A DNA stretch of 64,000 nt from Gallibacter intestinalis. Its GTDB lineage: Bacteria; Bacillota; Clostridia; Peptostreptococcales; Anaerovoracaceae. Shown here piece by piece: positions 29,432-39,381 of the stretch. The stretch lies in the NCBI RefSeq assembly GCF_014982745.1, contig NZ_JADCKA010000005.1, forward strand, positions 1-64,000, read 5' to 3'. Each line of letters starts with the position of its first letter. The stretch's first letter is position 1. Made by a program: the position numbers and the translations under genes. The notes under the pieces are model-generated. The model saw only the letters and a program-made list of their open reading frames with translations. It did no database searches and had not been told where the DNA came from.

Positions 29432-32011
29432 ATGAAAAACAGATTTAAAATTGTGGCAGTGGCCATGGCTGCTCTGATGGCAGCACCGCACATGACGACA
29501 ATAGCACAGGCGGCTTCTGTACATGATGTGATGGCTTCGAACGGAAAGACGATTATCGAGAGAACGGTGGTTAACAAAGAAGTAAAAACGGGACCTGAAG
29601 TAACTAAATGTGAATATGTTAAGGAAGATGCAAACAACAGTTTTGTTACATTTGCGGAAATTGACAGATATGCTGCTGATACAGATGCATCTGCATATGC
29701 AAATGCCATAAATAACGGAGATGGACAGATCAGTGTTAACGGTACATCATACAGTCTGTCTCAGGGAGCTTACATTCAGAATTCGTACTATGTATCTATA
29801 ATGGATGGCTTTGTATTGAATCTAAGTGCTTTTAAGGAGGGAGTAAATATAATCAGCATAAAAGTCCCGGGATATGCAGATAAAGAAATCACGATAAATC
29901 TGAACGGACAGACAGCTTCATTTGTATCTCAGAAAGATGCAGGCAGCGCAGGTGATATGGAGCAGCAGCCTGTTGCAGACGGAGTATACACACTATCTTT
30001 TACGGCAAATGAAGAAGGTAAGGATACTGCATCAATGCTGCAGGGCGTTTTCGATCCTAATGTAAAACTGACTGTTCAGAACGGCGAAATGAAGATTTCT
30101 ATGCTGAATACAGGCCTTGTGTCATTCCTGTTGGATTTTAGTGTCGAATCTGGCGGTGTATATCCGGAAGCTACAAGAGTGGATGTTGGAACTCCGGATT
30201 CAACGGGTCAGTATCCGGCTCAGGAATTTACTTTTTCAATCAGCGAACTTGACAAGGAACATAAAGGAGCAGTGCTGGTTACTGCTATGGGTGGTCAGAT
30301 CAGCGATATTGGAAATTACGATAAATACACTAAACTTGATATGACTTTTTCAAATATGCAAAAAGGATGGGAAGGATATACTTTTCAGGAAACAGCTGCT
30401 CCGGATGGTAATGAAGCTCTGACAGCCGCTCTGATAAACGAAGGCTATGATACTGACGGAGATGAAAGCATATCGGCTGAAGAAATACAGGCTATAACAG
30501 GTGATATTAATCTGGCTGATTATGGTTTGACGGATATAAGTATGCTGGCGGGAAATCTCAGCGATAAAGTGACGAGTCTGAACCTTTCCGGAAATAAAAT
30601 AAGCGAACTTCCCGCAGATTTGCTCAAAACAGCTACCGGGCTGGAAAATTTATATCTGCAAAATAATCTCATCTATGATATACCTGAAGATTTCTTTGCA
30701 AACAGTAGCAATCTTAAACTTATTTATATGTCGACTAACATGATTACCGGTATTGAAACAGGAGACATGGATGGACTTGATTCGGTGAGTGAAATAGATT
30801 TCGGCACAAACCGTATAGTGGACATTGAGAGTGAAGCATTTAGCGGATTGGAAACTCTTACAAGTCTTGCACTCAGTAATAATAATATCGAAGAAATGCC
30901 AGATGATTTTGCAGAAAATCTTAAGAATCTGTCGATGCTGTTTATTGATAATAATAAACTTGCCAAAATACCTAACTGTGTTTCGGAAATGAATAATCTC
31001 AGCAGCTTTTATGCAGATCATAATGCTATTGAGAGTATAAGCAATATAGATTTTTCCGGTATGAAAAATCTTAAGACAGTGAATCTTGCGTCAAACAGTA
31101 TATCAGAAATCAGCACAGGAACATTTGCAGATAATGCTAATTTAGATAATCTGTACCTTTCAGATAATAATATTAAAGAATTTACAGCAGATATTTTACC
31201 TGAAGGTATAGTAATGAACTCACTGGATTTGCAACTTAACACAATTGCCGCTGTAGATGACGAAGTGAGAAATATTGTTGGTAAAGATGGAAAAGTTTTC
31301 CCTCAGAAAACAGTTGCAATGCCGAAATTAACAGCAGATAAAGACGGTCATATTATCTGGGAACAAACATTGAGCCTTTTAGACCTTTTGCTTTGGTATG
31401 ATTCGACAACCAGCAGTATGGACGCAGAAATCACAGATATGGATGGATATATTCAGATGCTGGAAAACGAAGGATATACAGGTAAATCAATCAGCACAAT
31501 AATGGATGAGAGAGGCTACGATTGGGATATAAAGACAGAAATTCAGAAGAGGAATGCCGATGGCAGCTGGACTGTTGTTTATGAGGAAATTTTAAGTGAT
31601 CAGGCAGAAACACTTAGTGGAAGTTTTAACGCTGATGAAAATGGTGAGTACAGAATAGTAAAGTCGCTGTACTCAACAACTTACGGAGATAAAACATATA
31701 AATTTACGGTAGCTTCTGAAGGAGTTGAAGTGAATATGGATACAACCGGAGGAGATGTTAACACTCCGGGAACAGAAACTCCAGATGATGAACCGGACAC
31801 AGATAATCCTCAGGATAAGCCTGTTACAGATGCGAATAATGGAAATGATAACATGGCAGAAGCAGACAATATAAGTTCTGATAATAACAGTAGTAAAACT
31901 GACAATGTCAAGACAGGCGATGAAAGTAATTATGCTGCTGCAGGAATCATGGCGATAACCGCCGCTGCAGCCGGAGCAACGCTTGTATTTGGAAGAAAGA
32001 AAAAAATTTAG
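29432..32011 (+). CDS. Shr-like surface protein: HID (DUF1533), NEAT, leucine-rich repeats, sorting tail
   Basis: 859 aa. Signal peptide about 1-28. Residues about 85-160 resemble a DUF1533/haemoglobin-interacting domain (NGDGQISVNGTSY, LNLSAFKEGVNIISIKVPGYAD). Residues about 182-312 have NEAT-domain layout (DGVYTLSF, SMLQGVFDPNVKL, GNYDKYTKLDMTF), although the C-terminal Tyr pair is Y-x-x-Y rather than the usual Y-x-x-x-Y. An EF-hand-like loop (DTDGDESISAEE, about 340-351) precedes a long LRR block (about 360-610). After an Asp/Asn-rich linker, NVKTGD, a membrane segment and RKKKI form a sortase tail. The order HID-NEAT-LRR recalls Shr, which binds haemoglobin and haem. Haem binding here is inference. 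Confidence 0.82.
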   Translation: MKNRFKIVAVAMAALMAAPHMTTIAQAASVHDVMASNGKTIIERTVVNKEVKTGPEVTKCEYVKEDANNSFVTFAEIDRYAADTDASAYANAINNGDGQISVNGTSYSLSQGAYIQNSYYVSIMDGFVLNLSAFKEGVNIISIKVPGYADKEITINLNGQTASFVSQKDAGSAGDMEQQPVADGVYTLSFTANEEGKDTASMLQGVFDPNVKLTVQNGEMKISMLNTGLVSFLLDFSVESGGVYPEATRVDVGTPDSTGQYPAQEFTFSISELDKEHKGAVLVTAMGGQISDIGNYDKYTKLDMTFSNMQKGWEGYTFQETAAPDGNEALTAALINEGYDTDGDESISAEEIQAITGDINLADYGLTDISMLAGNLSDKVTSLNLSGNKISELPADLLKTATGLENLYLQNNLIYDIPEDFFANSSNLKLIYMSTNMITGIETGDMDGLDSVSEIDFGTNRIVDIESEAFSGLETLTSLALSNNNIEEMPDDFAENLKNLSMLFIDNNKLAKIPNCVSEMNNLSSFYADHNAIESISNIDFSGMKNLKTVNLASNSISEISTGTFADNANLDNLYLSDNNIKEFTADILPEGIVMNSLDLQLNTIAAVDDEVRNIVGKDGKVFPQKTVAMPKLTADKDGHIIWEQTLSLLDLLLWYDSTTSSMDAEITDMDGYIQMLENEGYTGKSISTIMDERGYDWDIKTEIQKRNADGSWTVVYEEILSDQAETLSGSFNADENGEYRIVKSLYSTTYGDKTYKFTVASEGVEVNMDTTGGDVNTPGTETPDDEPDTDNPQDKPVTDANNGNDNMAEADNISSDNNSSKTDNVKTGDESNYAAAGIMAITAAAAGATLVFGRKKKI

Positions 32012-32033
32012 TATAACATAGATGCTACAAAAG

Positions 32034-32074
32034 AAAGGTATCAATGATTTTCACTGATACCTTTTAAATTTTTT
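32034..32074 (+). terminator. Rho-independent terminator
   Basis: A perfect 10-bp stem, AAAGGTATCA (32034-32043) with TGATACCTTT (32055-32064), is followed by TAAATTTTTT. Confidence 0.85.
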
Positions 32075-32162
32075 GTGATTGAGGTGTCATTCTCATTTTG
32101 TGTCCTGTTCTTTTTTGCGGAATTTTGATAGCATAGGAGTTGAAGAAAGGAGTACGCACTGA

Positions 32163-32627
32163 ATGAATCAGCAGAAAATAGGCAAATTTATATCCGAATG
32201 CAGAAAGCAAAAAGGTCTGACTCAAGCGCAGCTGGCTGAAGCATTAGGTGTCAGCGATAAAACTATCTCAAGATGGGAAACCGGAAAGACAATGCCAGAT
32301 TTATCGTTTTATGAGCCGTTATGCGAAATTCTTGATATTCAAATATCAGAGTTGCTTTATGCAAGAAAGATGACAGACAAAGAAAAGACTGTTCATGGTG
32401 AAAAATCTGCATTGAATATTTTTAAAACAAAATCGCAGCTTCAAACATTTGCTGTTTTAACTGAAATTTTAATTTTTATTGGGATTATAATTACCATAAC
32501 ACTCACTAAGCTATTGGCAGATAATACTTTTGAAATGATTTTAACTGTTGTTTGCGGCTGCTTTGTATGGGGATTTGGGTTAGTATTGAGAGTTAAAATC
32601 AGAAAAGCAATTTCCTTGACAGTATAG
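32163..32627 (+). CDS. XRE-family HTH regulator with C-terminal membrane segments
   Basis: 154 aa. Residues about 6-62 are a Cro/C1 HTH (GLTQAQLAEALGVSDKTISRWETGKTMPD). Two hydrophobic segments follow (about 100-117 and 123-142). The HTH-plus-membrane design is common in Firmicutes and suggests a DNA-binding protein held at the membrane or regulated by it. Its 3' end contains the promoter of the next gene. Targets are unknown. Confidence 0.85.
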   Translation: MNQQKIGKFISECRKQKGLTQAQLAEALGVSDKTISRWETGKTMPDLSFYEPLCEILDIQISELLYARKMTDKEKTVHGEKSALNIFKTKSQLQTFAVLTEILIFIGIIITITLTKLLADNTFEMILTVVCGCFVWGFGLVLRVKIRKAISLTV

Positions 32628-32646
32628 TAACTATACAGTTTATCAT
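32616..32646 (+). promoter_or_regulatory. MerR-type promoter/operator with 19-bp spacer
   Basis: TTGACA (32616-32621) and TATCAT (32641-32646) are 19 bp apart, too far for unaided initiation. A perfect dyad, GTATAGT-A-ACTATAC (32622-32636), fills the spacer. This is the signature of promoters that MerR-family proteins activate by DNA distortion. The site overlaps the stop codon of the XRE gene and precedes the GNAT gene. No MerR gene is present in the window. Confidence 0.75.
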
Positions 32647-32684
32647 ATTCCACAATAACTAAAATAATTAGGAGTGTGGAAAAG

Positions 32685-33221
32685 ATGGAAATTAAAAAGA
32701 TTGAAAAAAGTCAGTGGAAAGAGATAAAGAAGATTTATAAAGAAGCTTTCCCTAAAAATGAGAGGAAGCCTTTTGCTTCAATTAAAAGATCTGTCAAAAG
32801 GGGCAAGTCGGAAATACTTATAGCGTTGGAAAATAACATTGTGGCAGGCTTTATCATGCTTACCGAATATAAAGATATAGTTATGATAGAATATTTTGCA
32901 GTTTCCGCAGAGGGAAGGGGCAAAGGCGTGGGAAGTCTTATGCTTGATGAAATTCACGCGCGGCACAAAGGTAAAAGAACAGTGCTTCTTATTGAAAGAC
33001 TTATACAGGAAGCAGATAACTACAGTCAGCGCGTTGCAAGAAAATCCTTTTACATAAGAAACGAATTTGAAGAAACAAATATATTTATTAAAGATTTTGG
33101 AGGAGGCATGGAAGTACTGTGTCGCGGCGGCAATATTTCAGGAGAAGAAATGATTGAAGTTCAAAAGTACGCATTGGGTAGATTGTTTTTTATGCTTTCG
33201 AGAGGGAAGCTGATTGATTAA
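32685..33221 (+). CDS. GNAT family N-acetyltransferase
   Basis: About 178 aa. The acetyl-CoA-binding motif A is visible (IEYFAVSAEGRGKGVGSLMLDEI, near residues 75-95), with the typical preceding strands. It transfers an acetyl group to an unknown amine; the C-terminal third diverges from well-known subfamilies. ATG 32685 has AGGAG at a proper distance, whereas the in-frame GTG at 32676 sits almost on top of it. Driven by the MerR-type promoter just upstream. Confidence 0.82.
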   Translation: MEIKKIEKSQWKEIKKIYKEAFPKNERKPFASIKRSVKRGKSEILIALENNIVAGFIMLTEYKDIVMIEYFAVSAEGRGKGVGSLMLDEIHARHKGKRTVLLIERLIQEADNYSQRVARKSFYIRNEFEETNIFIKDFGGGMEVLCRGGNISGEEMIEVQKYALGRLFFMLSRGKLID

Positions 33222-33241
33222 ATAATAAGAAAAAAATTATA

Positions 33242-33326
33242 TTCGCCGTAAAAAGTGTAACGATTTACATTTATTCGTTGTAAAAAGTGTAATGAGTTAC
33301 ATTTTTTCGTTGCAAAAAGTGTAATA
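33242..33326 (+). repeat. Three 32-bp direct repeats, two with an internal dyad
   Basis: Units start at 33242, 33274 and 33306, exactly 32 bp apart (the last is partial, to about 33326). Each begins TTCGYYGYAAAAAGTGTAA. In units 1 and 2 TGTAAcgatTTACA-like and TGTAAtgagTTACA inverted repeats occur. Thirty-two bp is three helical turns, so bound proteins would sit on one face of the DNA, immediately upstream of the ATPase promoter. Confidence 0.85.
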
Positions 33327-33339
33327 CACGCTATATAAT
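33310..33339 (+). promoter_or_regulatory. Promoter of the COG1373 ATPase gene
   Basis: TTGCAA (33310-33315) lies in the third repeat unit and TATAAT (33334-33339) is 18 bp further on. The start codon is about 30 bases downstream, with AGAGGTG before it. Confidence 0.6.
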
Positions 33340-33370
33340 ATATCTAACTTATAGGAACAGAGGTGATTAT

Positions 33371-34663
33371 ATGTACCGATATGCCATAGAAGAACTTAAA
33401 AAGTGGAAGAACAAGGCAAACAAAAAACCACTTGTAATAGAAGGTGCCAGACAGGTTGGGAAAACCTGGCTAATGAAAGAATTTGGAAATAAAGAATACG
33501 AAAACACAGTATATATCAATTTTGATGTAGAAACGAATATCAGAGAGTTGTTTTCTTCTGATTTGGATGTGAATAGACTAATTAAAGGTATGGAGATATA
33601 TACTGGCACAAAAATAAACTCTAATAATACATTGATAATATTTGATGAAATACAAGAGGCACCAAGAGCGTTAGCGTCGTTAAAATATTTTTATGAAGTT
33701 GCACCGGAGTATCATATTGTGTGTGCAGGTTCTCTGTTGGGAATCGCTATGCATAGTGGTACATCTTTTCCAGTGGGGAAAGTGGAATTTTTAAAACTAT
33801 ATCCTCTATCATTTAACGAGTTTTTAAAAGGAACGGATAGAGATAGCCTTGCAGGAATTCTTGAATCAGCAGATGTAGAAATGATAGCTTCCATGAAAAG
33901 CAAATTAAAGGAAGCTTTGAAGGAATATTATTTTGTAGGAGGCATGCCGGAAGCTGTAATGACTTTTTCAGAGACAGGGGATTATGATGAAGTCAGAGAA
34001 GTTCAAAATAGGATATTGAATGCCTATGAACAAGATTTTTCAAAACACGCTCCGACTGCCATTGTACCTAAGATAAGGATGGTTTGGGAAAGTATACCTT
34101 CTCAACTTTCAAAGGAAAATAAAAAGTTTATATATGGTGTCATCAGAGATGGTGCAAGGGCAAAGGAATTTGAAACGGCAATAATGTGGCTTTCCGACTG
34201 TGGTTTGATTCATAAGGTGAGTCGCGTGACAAAACCAGGATTACCTCTCAAGGCATACGAAGATCTCAAGGCATTTAAAATTTTTATGTTGGATATAGGG
34301 CTGCTGGGATGTATGACCGGGATAAGTCAAAAGATTTTACTTGACGGAGATGAACTTTTTACTGAATTCAAGGGAGCATTAACTGAGCAATATGTTTTGC
34401 AGCAGCTAAAAACAAAAAAGAACCTGGGGATATACTATTACACAAACGATAGGGGCAGTTGCGAAATAGATTTTCTGTTGGACAACGGAGAGAATGTAAT
34501 ACCTGTGGAAGTCAAGGCGGAACTTAACCTGAAAGCAAAGAGTTTTAGAACATATATGGAAAAATACAAACCGGAAAAGGCCTTAAGAATTTCAATGTCT
34601 GATTATAATAAGCATGAGGATTTTGTGGATTTACCATTGTATATGGTAGAACTTGTTTTGTAA
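33371..34663 (+). CDS. AAA ATPase with DUF4143 domain (COG1373)
   Basis: 430 aa. Walker A GARQVGKTW near residue 23, Walker B LIIFDEIQEA near residue 90, and a sensor region (IVCAGSLLGI) lie in the AAA_14 ATPase domain. The C-terminal DUF4143 includes a nuclease-like ENVIPVEVKAE segment of the PD-(D/E)XK-like type (FLLDNG...PVEVKAE). These genes are very common in gut Firmicutes and Bacteroidetes, and their function is not established. A terminator follows. Confidence 0.88.
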   Translation: MYRYAIEELKKWKNKANKKPLVIEGARQVGKTWLMKEFGNKEYENTVYINFDVETNIRELFSSDLDVNRLIKGMEIYTGTKINSNNTLIIFDEIQEAPRALASLKYFYEVAPEYHIVCAGSLLGIAMHSGTSFPVGKVEFLKLYPLSFNEFLKGTDRDSLAGILESADVEMIASMKSKLKEALKEYYFVGGMPEAVMTFSETGDYDEVREVQNRILNAYEQDFSKHAPTAIVPKIRMVWESIPSQLSKENKKFIYGVIRDGARAKEFETAIMWLSDCGLIHKVSRVTKPGLPLKAYEDLKAFKIFMLDIGLLGCMTGISQKILLDGDELFTEFKGALTEQYVLQQLKTKKNLGIYYYTNDRGSCEIDFLLDNGENVIPVEVKAELNLKAKSFRTYMEKYKPEKALRISMSDYNKHEDFVDLPLYMVELVL

Positions 34664-34698
34664 GTAATATAATGAATTTTGCATAACAATAAGATACA

Positions 34699-34733
34699 GG
34701 ACTGCTGCATATTGAGATGCAGTAGTTCTTTTA
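34699..34733 (+). terminator. Rho-independent terminator
   Basis: GGACTGCTGCAT (34699-34710) pairs with ATGCAGTAGTTC (34717-34728), 12 bp with two G-U pairs, followed by TTTTA. Confidence 0.75.
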
Positions 34734-34799
34734 TGTTAACTATAAGTTAAATTTTTTGTGAGTGATAAAATGCTAAAATTGCTTTTAGAGGTGGATTTT

Positions 34800-35105
34800 A
34801 TGCAGTATTATGAAAAACATACCGACAATAAGGAAAAGAGAGCTAAGAGATTAGCGCAAAAACGATATCGTGAATTACATTTAACCGAACAGATTAGAAA
34901 GCGTGGCTATTATAAGCCTTCAATCTTTGTAGTTTATAAAGCGAATAAAGACATATGGATAATTAAGCGCGCAAGTAACAGCAAATGCCAAAAGTATTTA
35001 AAGCGAGCGACCAATCGTAGAATCAGAAATATGCCAAATGAATTTATGCCGATAAAGGGAGGCCAGTATAAAAAGGCATTTGATTATTGGTGGGAATGGT
35101 ATTAA
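34800..35105 (+). CDS. small basic protein of unknown function
   Basis: 101 aa, strongly basic in its first two thirds (clusters such as KEKRAKRLAQKR and RATNRRIRN) and aromatic at the end (DYWWEWY). The composition suggests nucleic-acid binding. ATG 34800 has GAGGTGG upstream; the in-frame 34758 start has none. It lies 39 bases before a small acidic protein gene, so a two-gene unit is plausible. I do not recognise the family. Confidence 0.55.
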   Translation: MQYYEKHTDNKEKRAKRLAQKRYRELHLTEQIRKRGYYKPSIFVVYKANKDIWIIKRASNSKCQKYLKRATNRRIRNMPNEFMPIKGGQYKKAFDYWWEWY

Positions 35106-35144
35106 TCTATTTTTATATAAGTAATATAGAAAGAAGGTGTTTTT

Positions 35145-35303
35145 ATGACAAAGGACGAAGCTATGCTAAAATTAAGAGATGAACTTTTAGCAGTGGAGCA
35201 GGATAGAGCTAACGGTATTGAAGGTTATACTATCGATGAAGTTGAAGAGTATTTAGATAAGATAATTGAAAATAGTTGCAATGAAAAATCCGGCACAAAA
35301 TAA
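35145..35303 (+). CDS. small acidic protein, antitoxin-like in appearance
   Basis: 52 aa: starts MTKDEAMLKLRDELL and contains GYTIDEVEEYLDKII. A GAAGG Shine-Dalgarno lies 8-9 bases before the ATG. The sequence is helical and acidic and looks like short proteins found with ParE/RelE-type genes, but no toxin of that type is adjacent; the neighbour upstream is basic and unassigned. The 3' end forms one arm of the terminator that follows. Function unknown. Confidence 0.5.
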   Translation: MTKDEAMLKLRDELLAVEQDRANGIEGYTIDEVEEYLDKIIENSCNEKSGTK

Positions 35304-35320
35304 CATGCCGGATTTTCTTG
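35286..35320 (+). terminator. Rho-independent terminator, possibly bidirectional
   Basis: AAATCCGGCA (35286-35295) pairs perfectly with TGCCGGATTT (35306-35315), then TCTTGTTTT. On the minus strand an A-rich arm gives TTTTTCAT after the hairpin, so it could also end the convergent LUD gene. Confidence 0.85.
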
Positions 35321-35334
35321 TTTTCAGTATTAAA

Positions 35335-35928
35335 TTACATTCCAAACTCATCGTTGATGATAACAACCTCGGTGTCCTGGCTTTCCATCATGGACTTGCC
35401 CCACAGCACAGTTAGGCTGCGGCAGATTCTGCCGGGACTGTTGCAGTCATAACACTTGTCGGCTTTTGCTGCGCAAGGAGTTTTGGCATTCATGCTCTGG
35501 GCTCTCTTAGGTGCAGCTACATTTCTCGCTCTCCAAAGGGCTTTATCAAAATCAGGCTCAATCTTATTCACGCCGATTATGATATAGATTTTATTGTGTT
35601 TAAATATCAGTGATGCAACACGGTTGCCGTTGCCGTCGATGTTGATGATTTCTCCAGTTTCAGCTACGGCGTTGGCTGATGAAATATATGTGTGAGCAAG
35701 GGCAGCGTCCTCCAGTGTGCCGCCTTCCCAGTGCCAGTGCATTTCATTGTGGGTTTTGAGTTTGTCGTAAAGTCCGATGGCTTTAACTGTCATGGAGCCG
35801 CCGATACCTACGCTAACACCGTCTATTTCCTTATCAAGATAATCCACAGCCTCCTGAGCTGTTTCAAAGTAAGATGTTTTAAAGCCTCTTCTTTCGAGAT
35901 TTTCTCTCAGCTTTTCTATATTAGCCAT
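35335..35928 (-). CDS. LUD domain-containing protein
   Basis: 197 aa, a lactate-utilization (LutC-like) domain. Key segments are VSVGIGGSMTVKAIGL near residue 40, the HTYISSANAVAETGEIINIDGNGNRVAS block and a C-terminal Cys set (CAAKADKCYDCNSPGRIC), which is not part of the minimal domain and may hold a metal. LutA and LutB partners are absent, so a role in lactate oxidation is not supported. AGGAGG precedes the ATG. Confidence 0.85.
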   Translation of the reverse strand: MANIEKLRENLERRGFKTSYFETAQEAVDYLDKEIDGVSVGIGGSMTVKAIGLYDKLKTHNEMHWHWEGGTLEDAALAHTYISSANAVAETGEIINIDGNGNRVASLIFKHNKIYIIIGVNKIEPDFDKALWRARNVAAPKRAQSMNAKTPCAAKADKCYDCNSPGRICRSLTVLWGKSMMESQDTEVVIINDEFGM

Positions 35929-36097
35929 TTCCTAAACCTCCTGATGTTTGTTAGAGTTTATTTGTATCCTTATGTATATAGTTTAGCCGCTGTCATATGT
36001 TTTTGCAACGGCGATGGTTTATTTTGCTAAAGTATTCTGATATATTACTATTATGAATTAGCGGTTGCGACGGTAAGTCGCCGAAAGGAGAATACCG

Positions 36098-36568
36098 ATG
36101 AACAGATTTGTTATGACTGATGTTACAAAGCCTGAGGGCGTCCATCACTGCATGGGATGCTTCGGATGCTTTGTTAAAACTCCGGGTAAATGCGTAATCC
36201 CCGATGCCTGTCAGGAGCAAGGAACTAAAATGGCTCACTGCGATGAGTTTATAATAGTCTCCGAATGTGTGTATGGAGGCTACAGCCCGGATCTGAAAAT
36301 ACAGCTGGACAGAATACTTCCATATCTTCATGCTGACTTTGCCATCGTTGACGGTGAAATGCACCACGCTATGAGGTATGACAATGATCCGATGGTTAGA
36401 GTATATTTTTATAGAAGCGATATAACCGAAAGGGAAAAGGACACAGCAAAAAGGCTTCTTGAAAGAAATTCTAAGAATTTAGGCTTCAGCAAATGGGAAG
36501 TAAATTTCTATAACAGCTGCGACGAGGCTCTTAAGGCAGCAGGTTTGGGAGAGGAGGCTTTGGTATGA
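36098..36568 (+). CDS. flavodoxin-fold / NAD(P)H-oxidoreductase-like protein
   Basis: 156 aa. The C-x2-C-x2-C segment (HHCMGCFGCFVKTPGKC) followed by a flavin-type YGGYSPDLKIQLDR pattern is that of small flavodoxin-like reductases lacking the first flavodoxin strand. Its end overlaps the next gene by 4 bases (ATGA), and the two small proteins together may rebuild a complete flavoprotein system. A leader hairpin (GCGAC / GTCGC near 36067-36081) lies just before AAAGGAG. Confidence 0.7.
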   Translation: MNRFVMTDVTKPEGVHHCMGCFGCFVKTPGKCVIPDACQEQGTKMAHCDEFIIVSECVYGGYSPDLKIQLDRILPYLHADFAIVDGEMHHAMRYDNDPMVRVYFYRSDITEREKDTAKRLLERNSKNLGFSKWEVNFYNSCDEALKAAGLGEEALV

Positions 36569-37221
36569 AAAGGATGGTAATATTAAACGGCAGCCCTAGG
36601 GGTAGCAAAGGCGCTACTGGTGTCGTTGTAAATGATATGCAAAGCTTCATTCCGGAGGATATAAGCGTTGATGTGTTGGAACTTATGGGAGATGGCATCA
36701 GCGAAAGCCTTGATAGCGAGCAGCAACAAAAGCTTTATGAAGCGGATATACTAATGTTTACTTTCCCACTGTATGTTGATATTTTCCCTGCAAATCTTCT
36801 GTACTGTGCAAGGGAGATGGAAGCTAACAAGGATAAGTTCGTGAAGGGTGGCGATATTAAGGTATATGCCTTTGTAAACTGCGGACTTCACGAAGGGTAT
36901 CAGGCGGCCCTTGCCATTGATATTCTTAAAAACTGGACGGTGCGTATGGGATTTTCCTTCGGCATGGCTGTAGGCTTTGGCGGAAGCGGAGCGCTGCCAC
37001 AGGCACGCAAGCTTCCTGCAGGAGGCGGACTTAAGAGCAATATGCCACAGCTCTTTGAAAAACTCATGGATGCTGTTGAGCATGACAAAACCGACCAAGA
37101 AAATATCTACGGCAACATAAGCATATCAAGGGAAGAGTATCAGCAGAGCAGTGAAGCGGGCTGGAGGATACTGGCGGAAAGAAACGGGCTTGAAGAAAAA
37201 GATTTAGATAGAAGATTCTAA
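36565..37221 (+). CDS. NADPH-dependent FMN reductase-like / flavodoxin family protein
   Basis: 218 aa. It begins MKRMVILNGSPRGSKG, the FMN-phosphate loop of flavodoxin-like reductases, followed by a FTFPLYVDIFPANLL flavin-contact segment and a GFGGSGALPQ stretch. Coupled to the preceding gene. Substrate unknown. It is the last chromosomal gene before the mobile element. Confidence 0.75.
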   Translation: MKRMVILNGSPRGSKGATGVVVNDMQSFIPEDISVDVLELMGDGISESLDSEQQQKLYEADILMFTFPLYVDIFPANLLYCAREMEANKDKFVKGGDIKVYAFVNCGLHEGYQAALAIDILKNWTVRMGFSFGMAVGFGGSGALPQARKLPAGGGLKSNMPQLFEKLMDAVEHDKTDQENIYGNISISREEYQQSSEAGWRILAERNGLEEKDLDRRF

Positions 37222-37257
37222 TTCATTAAAAAACGGTTTAATTGAAAGGAGACTCAA

Positions 37258-37289
37258 TTGGGGCACCCGCCGTAAGGAAGGTGCCCCAA
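37258..37289 (+). other. Perfect hairpin at the left end of the element
   Basis: TTGGGGCACC (37258-37267) pairs with GGTGCCCCAA (37280-37289) around a loop containing CGTAAGGAA. It is preceded by AAAGGAGACTCAA. A related hairpin with a different stem but the same CGTAAGGAAG loop and the same AAAGGAGAC lead-in occurs in opposite orientation at 46858-46885. Confidence 0.75.
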
Positions 37290-37344
37290 GGTCGCTCTTG
37301 TAATTGAATTAAATATTGATTGTTTGGGACGGTGTAGCCATTGG

Positions 37345-39084
<1,740 letters not shown>

Positions 39085-39123
39085 CTAAACTTCAACACTT
39101 TAAAGTGATAGCCTGATTTTTTC

Positions 39124-39381
39124 TCATCTCTTTATCATAATTCTTCGCAGCTTTTCTTCAAAGCTTTCGCTTGCAGTTTCATCAAAAAACGCTCTGACGA
39201 TATATACCGTACCGTCAATTTCATTCGTAAACTTTAAGGGTTCGGGATAGATGGACTGCTCAAACCAAGCAAGCCGTTCTTCCTTTGTCATTTGGGCGAG
39301 TTTATCGGTAATATTATCAATTACCTCCTGCAATTCATCAGTTTCTTGAATTGGATTTCCATTTTCGTCAATATAGATCAT
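39124..39381 (-). CDS. TnpW-like transposon-encoded protein
   Basis: 85 aa. The C-terminal half (VYIVRAFFDETASESFEEKLRRIM) fits the TnpW family of Tn4451-type elements; the N-terminal half is acidic (IDENGNPIQETDELQEVIDNI). Role unknown. It overlaps the relaxase stop by 4 bases, so it is coupled to the relaxase. Confidence 0.78.
   Translation of the reverse strand: MIYIDENGNPIQETDELQEVIDNITDKLAQMTKEERLAWFEQSIYPEPLKFTNEIDGTVYIVRAFFDETASESFEEKLRRIMIKR

Noticed and set aside
33242-33326. CRISPR array
   Set aside because: The 32-bp repeats are contiguous with no spacers, there are fewer than three full units, and no cas genes are present.
35145-35303. Firm assignment as a ParE/RelE-type antitoxin
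   Set aside because: The sequence is reminiscent, but no recognisable ParE/RelE toxin is adjacent, so only a descriptive call is given.
35335-35928. Lactate-utilisation operon lutABC
   Set aside because: Only a LUD-domain protein is present; the Fe-S partners LutA and LutB are absent.
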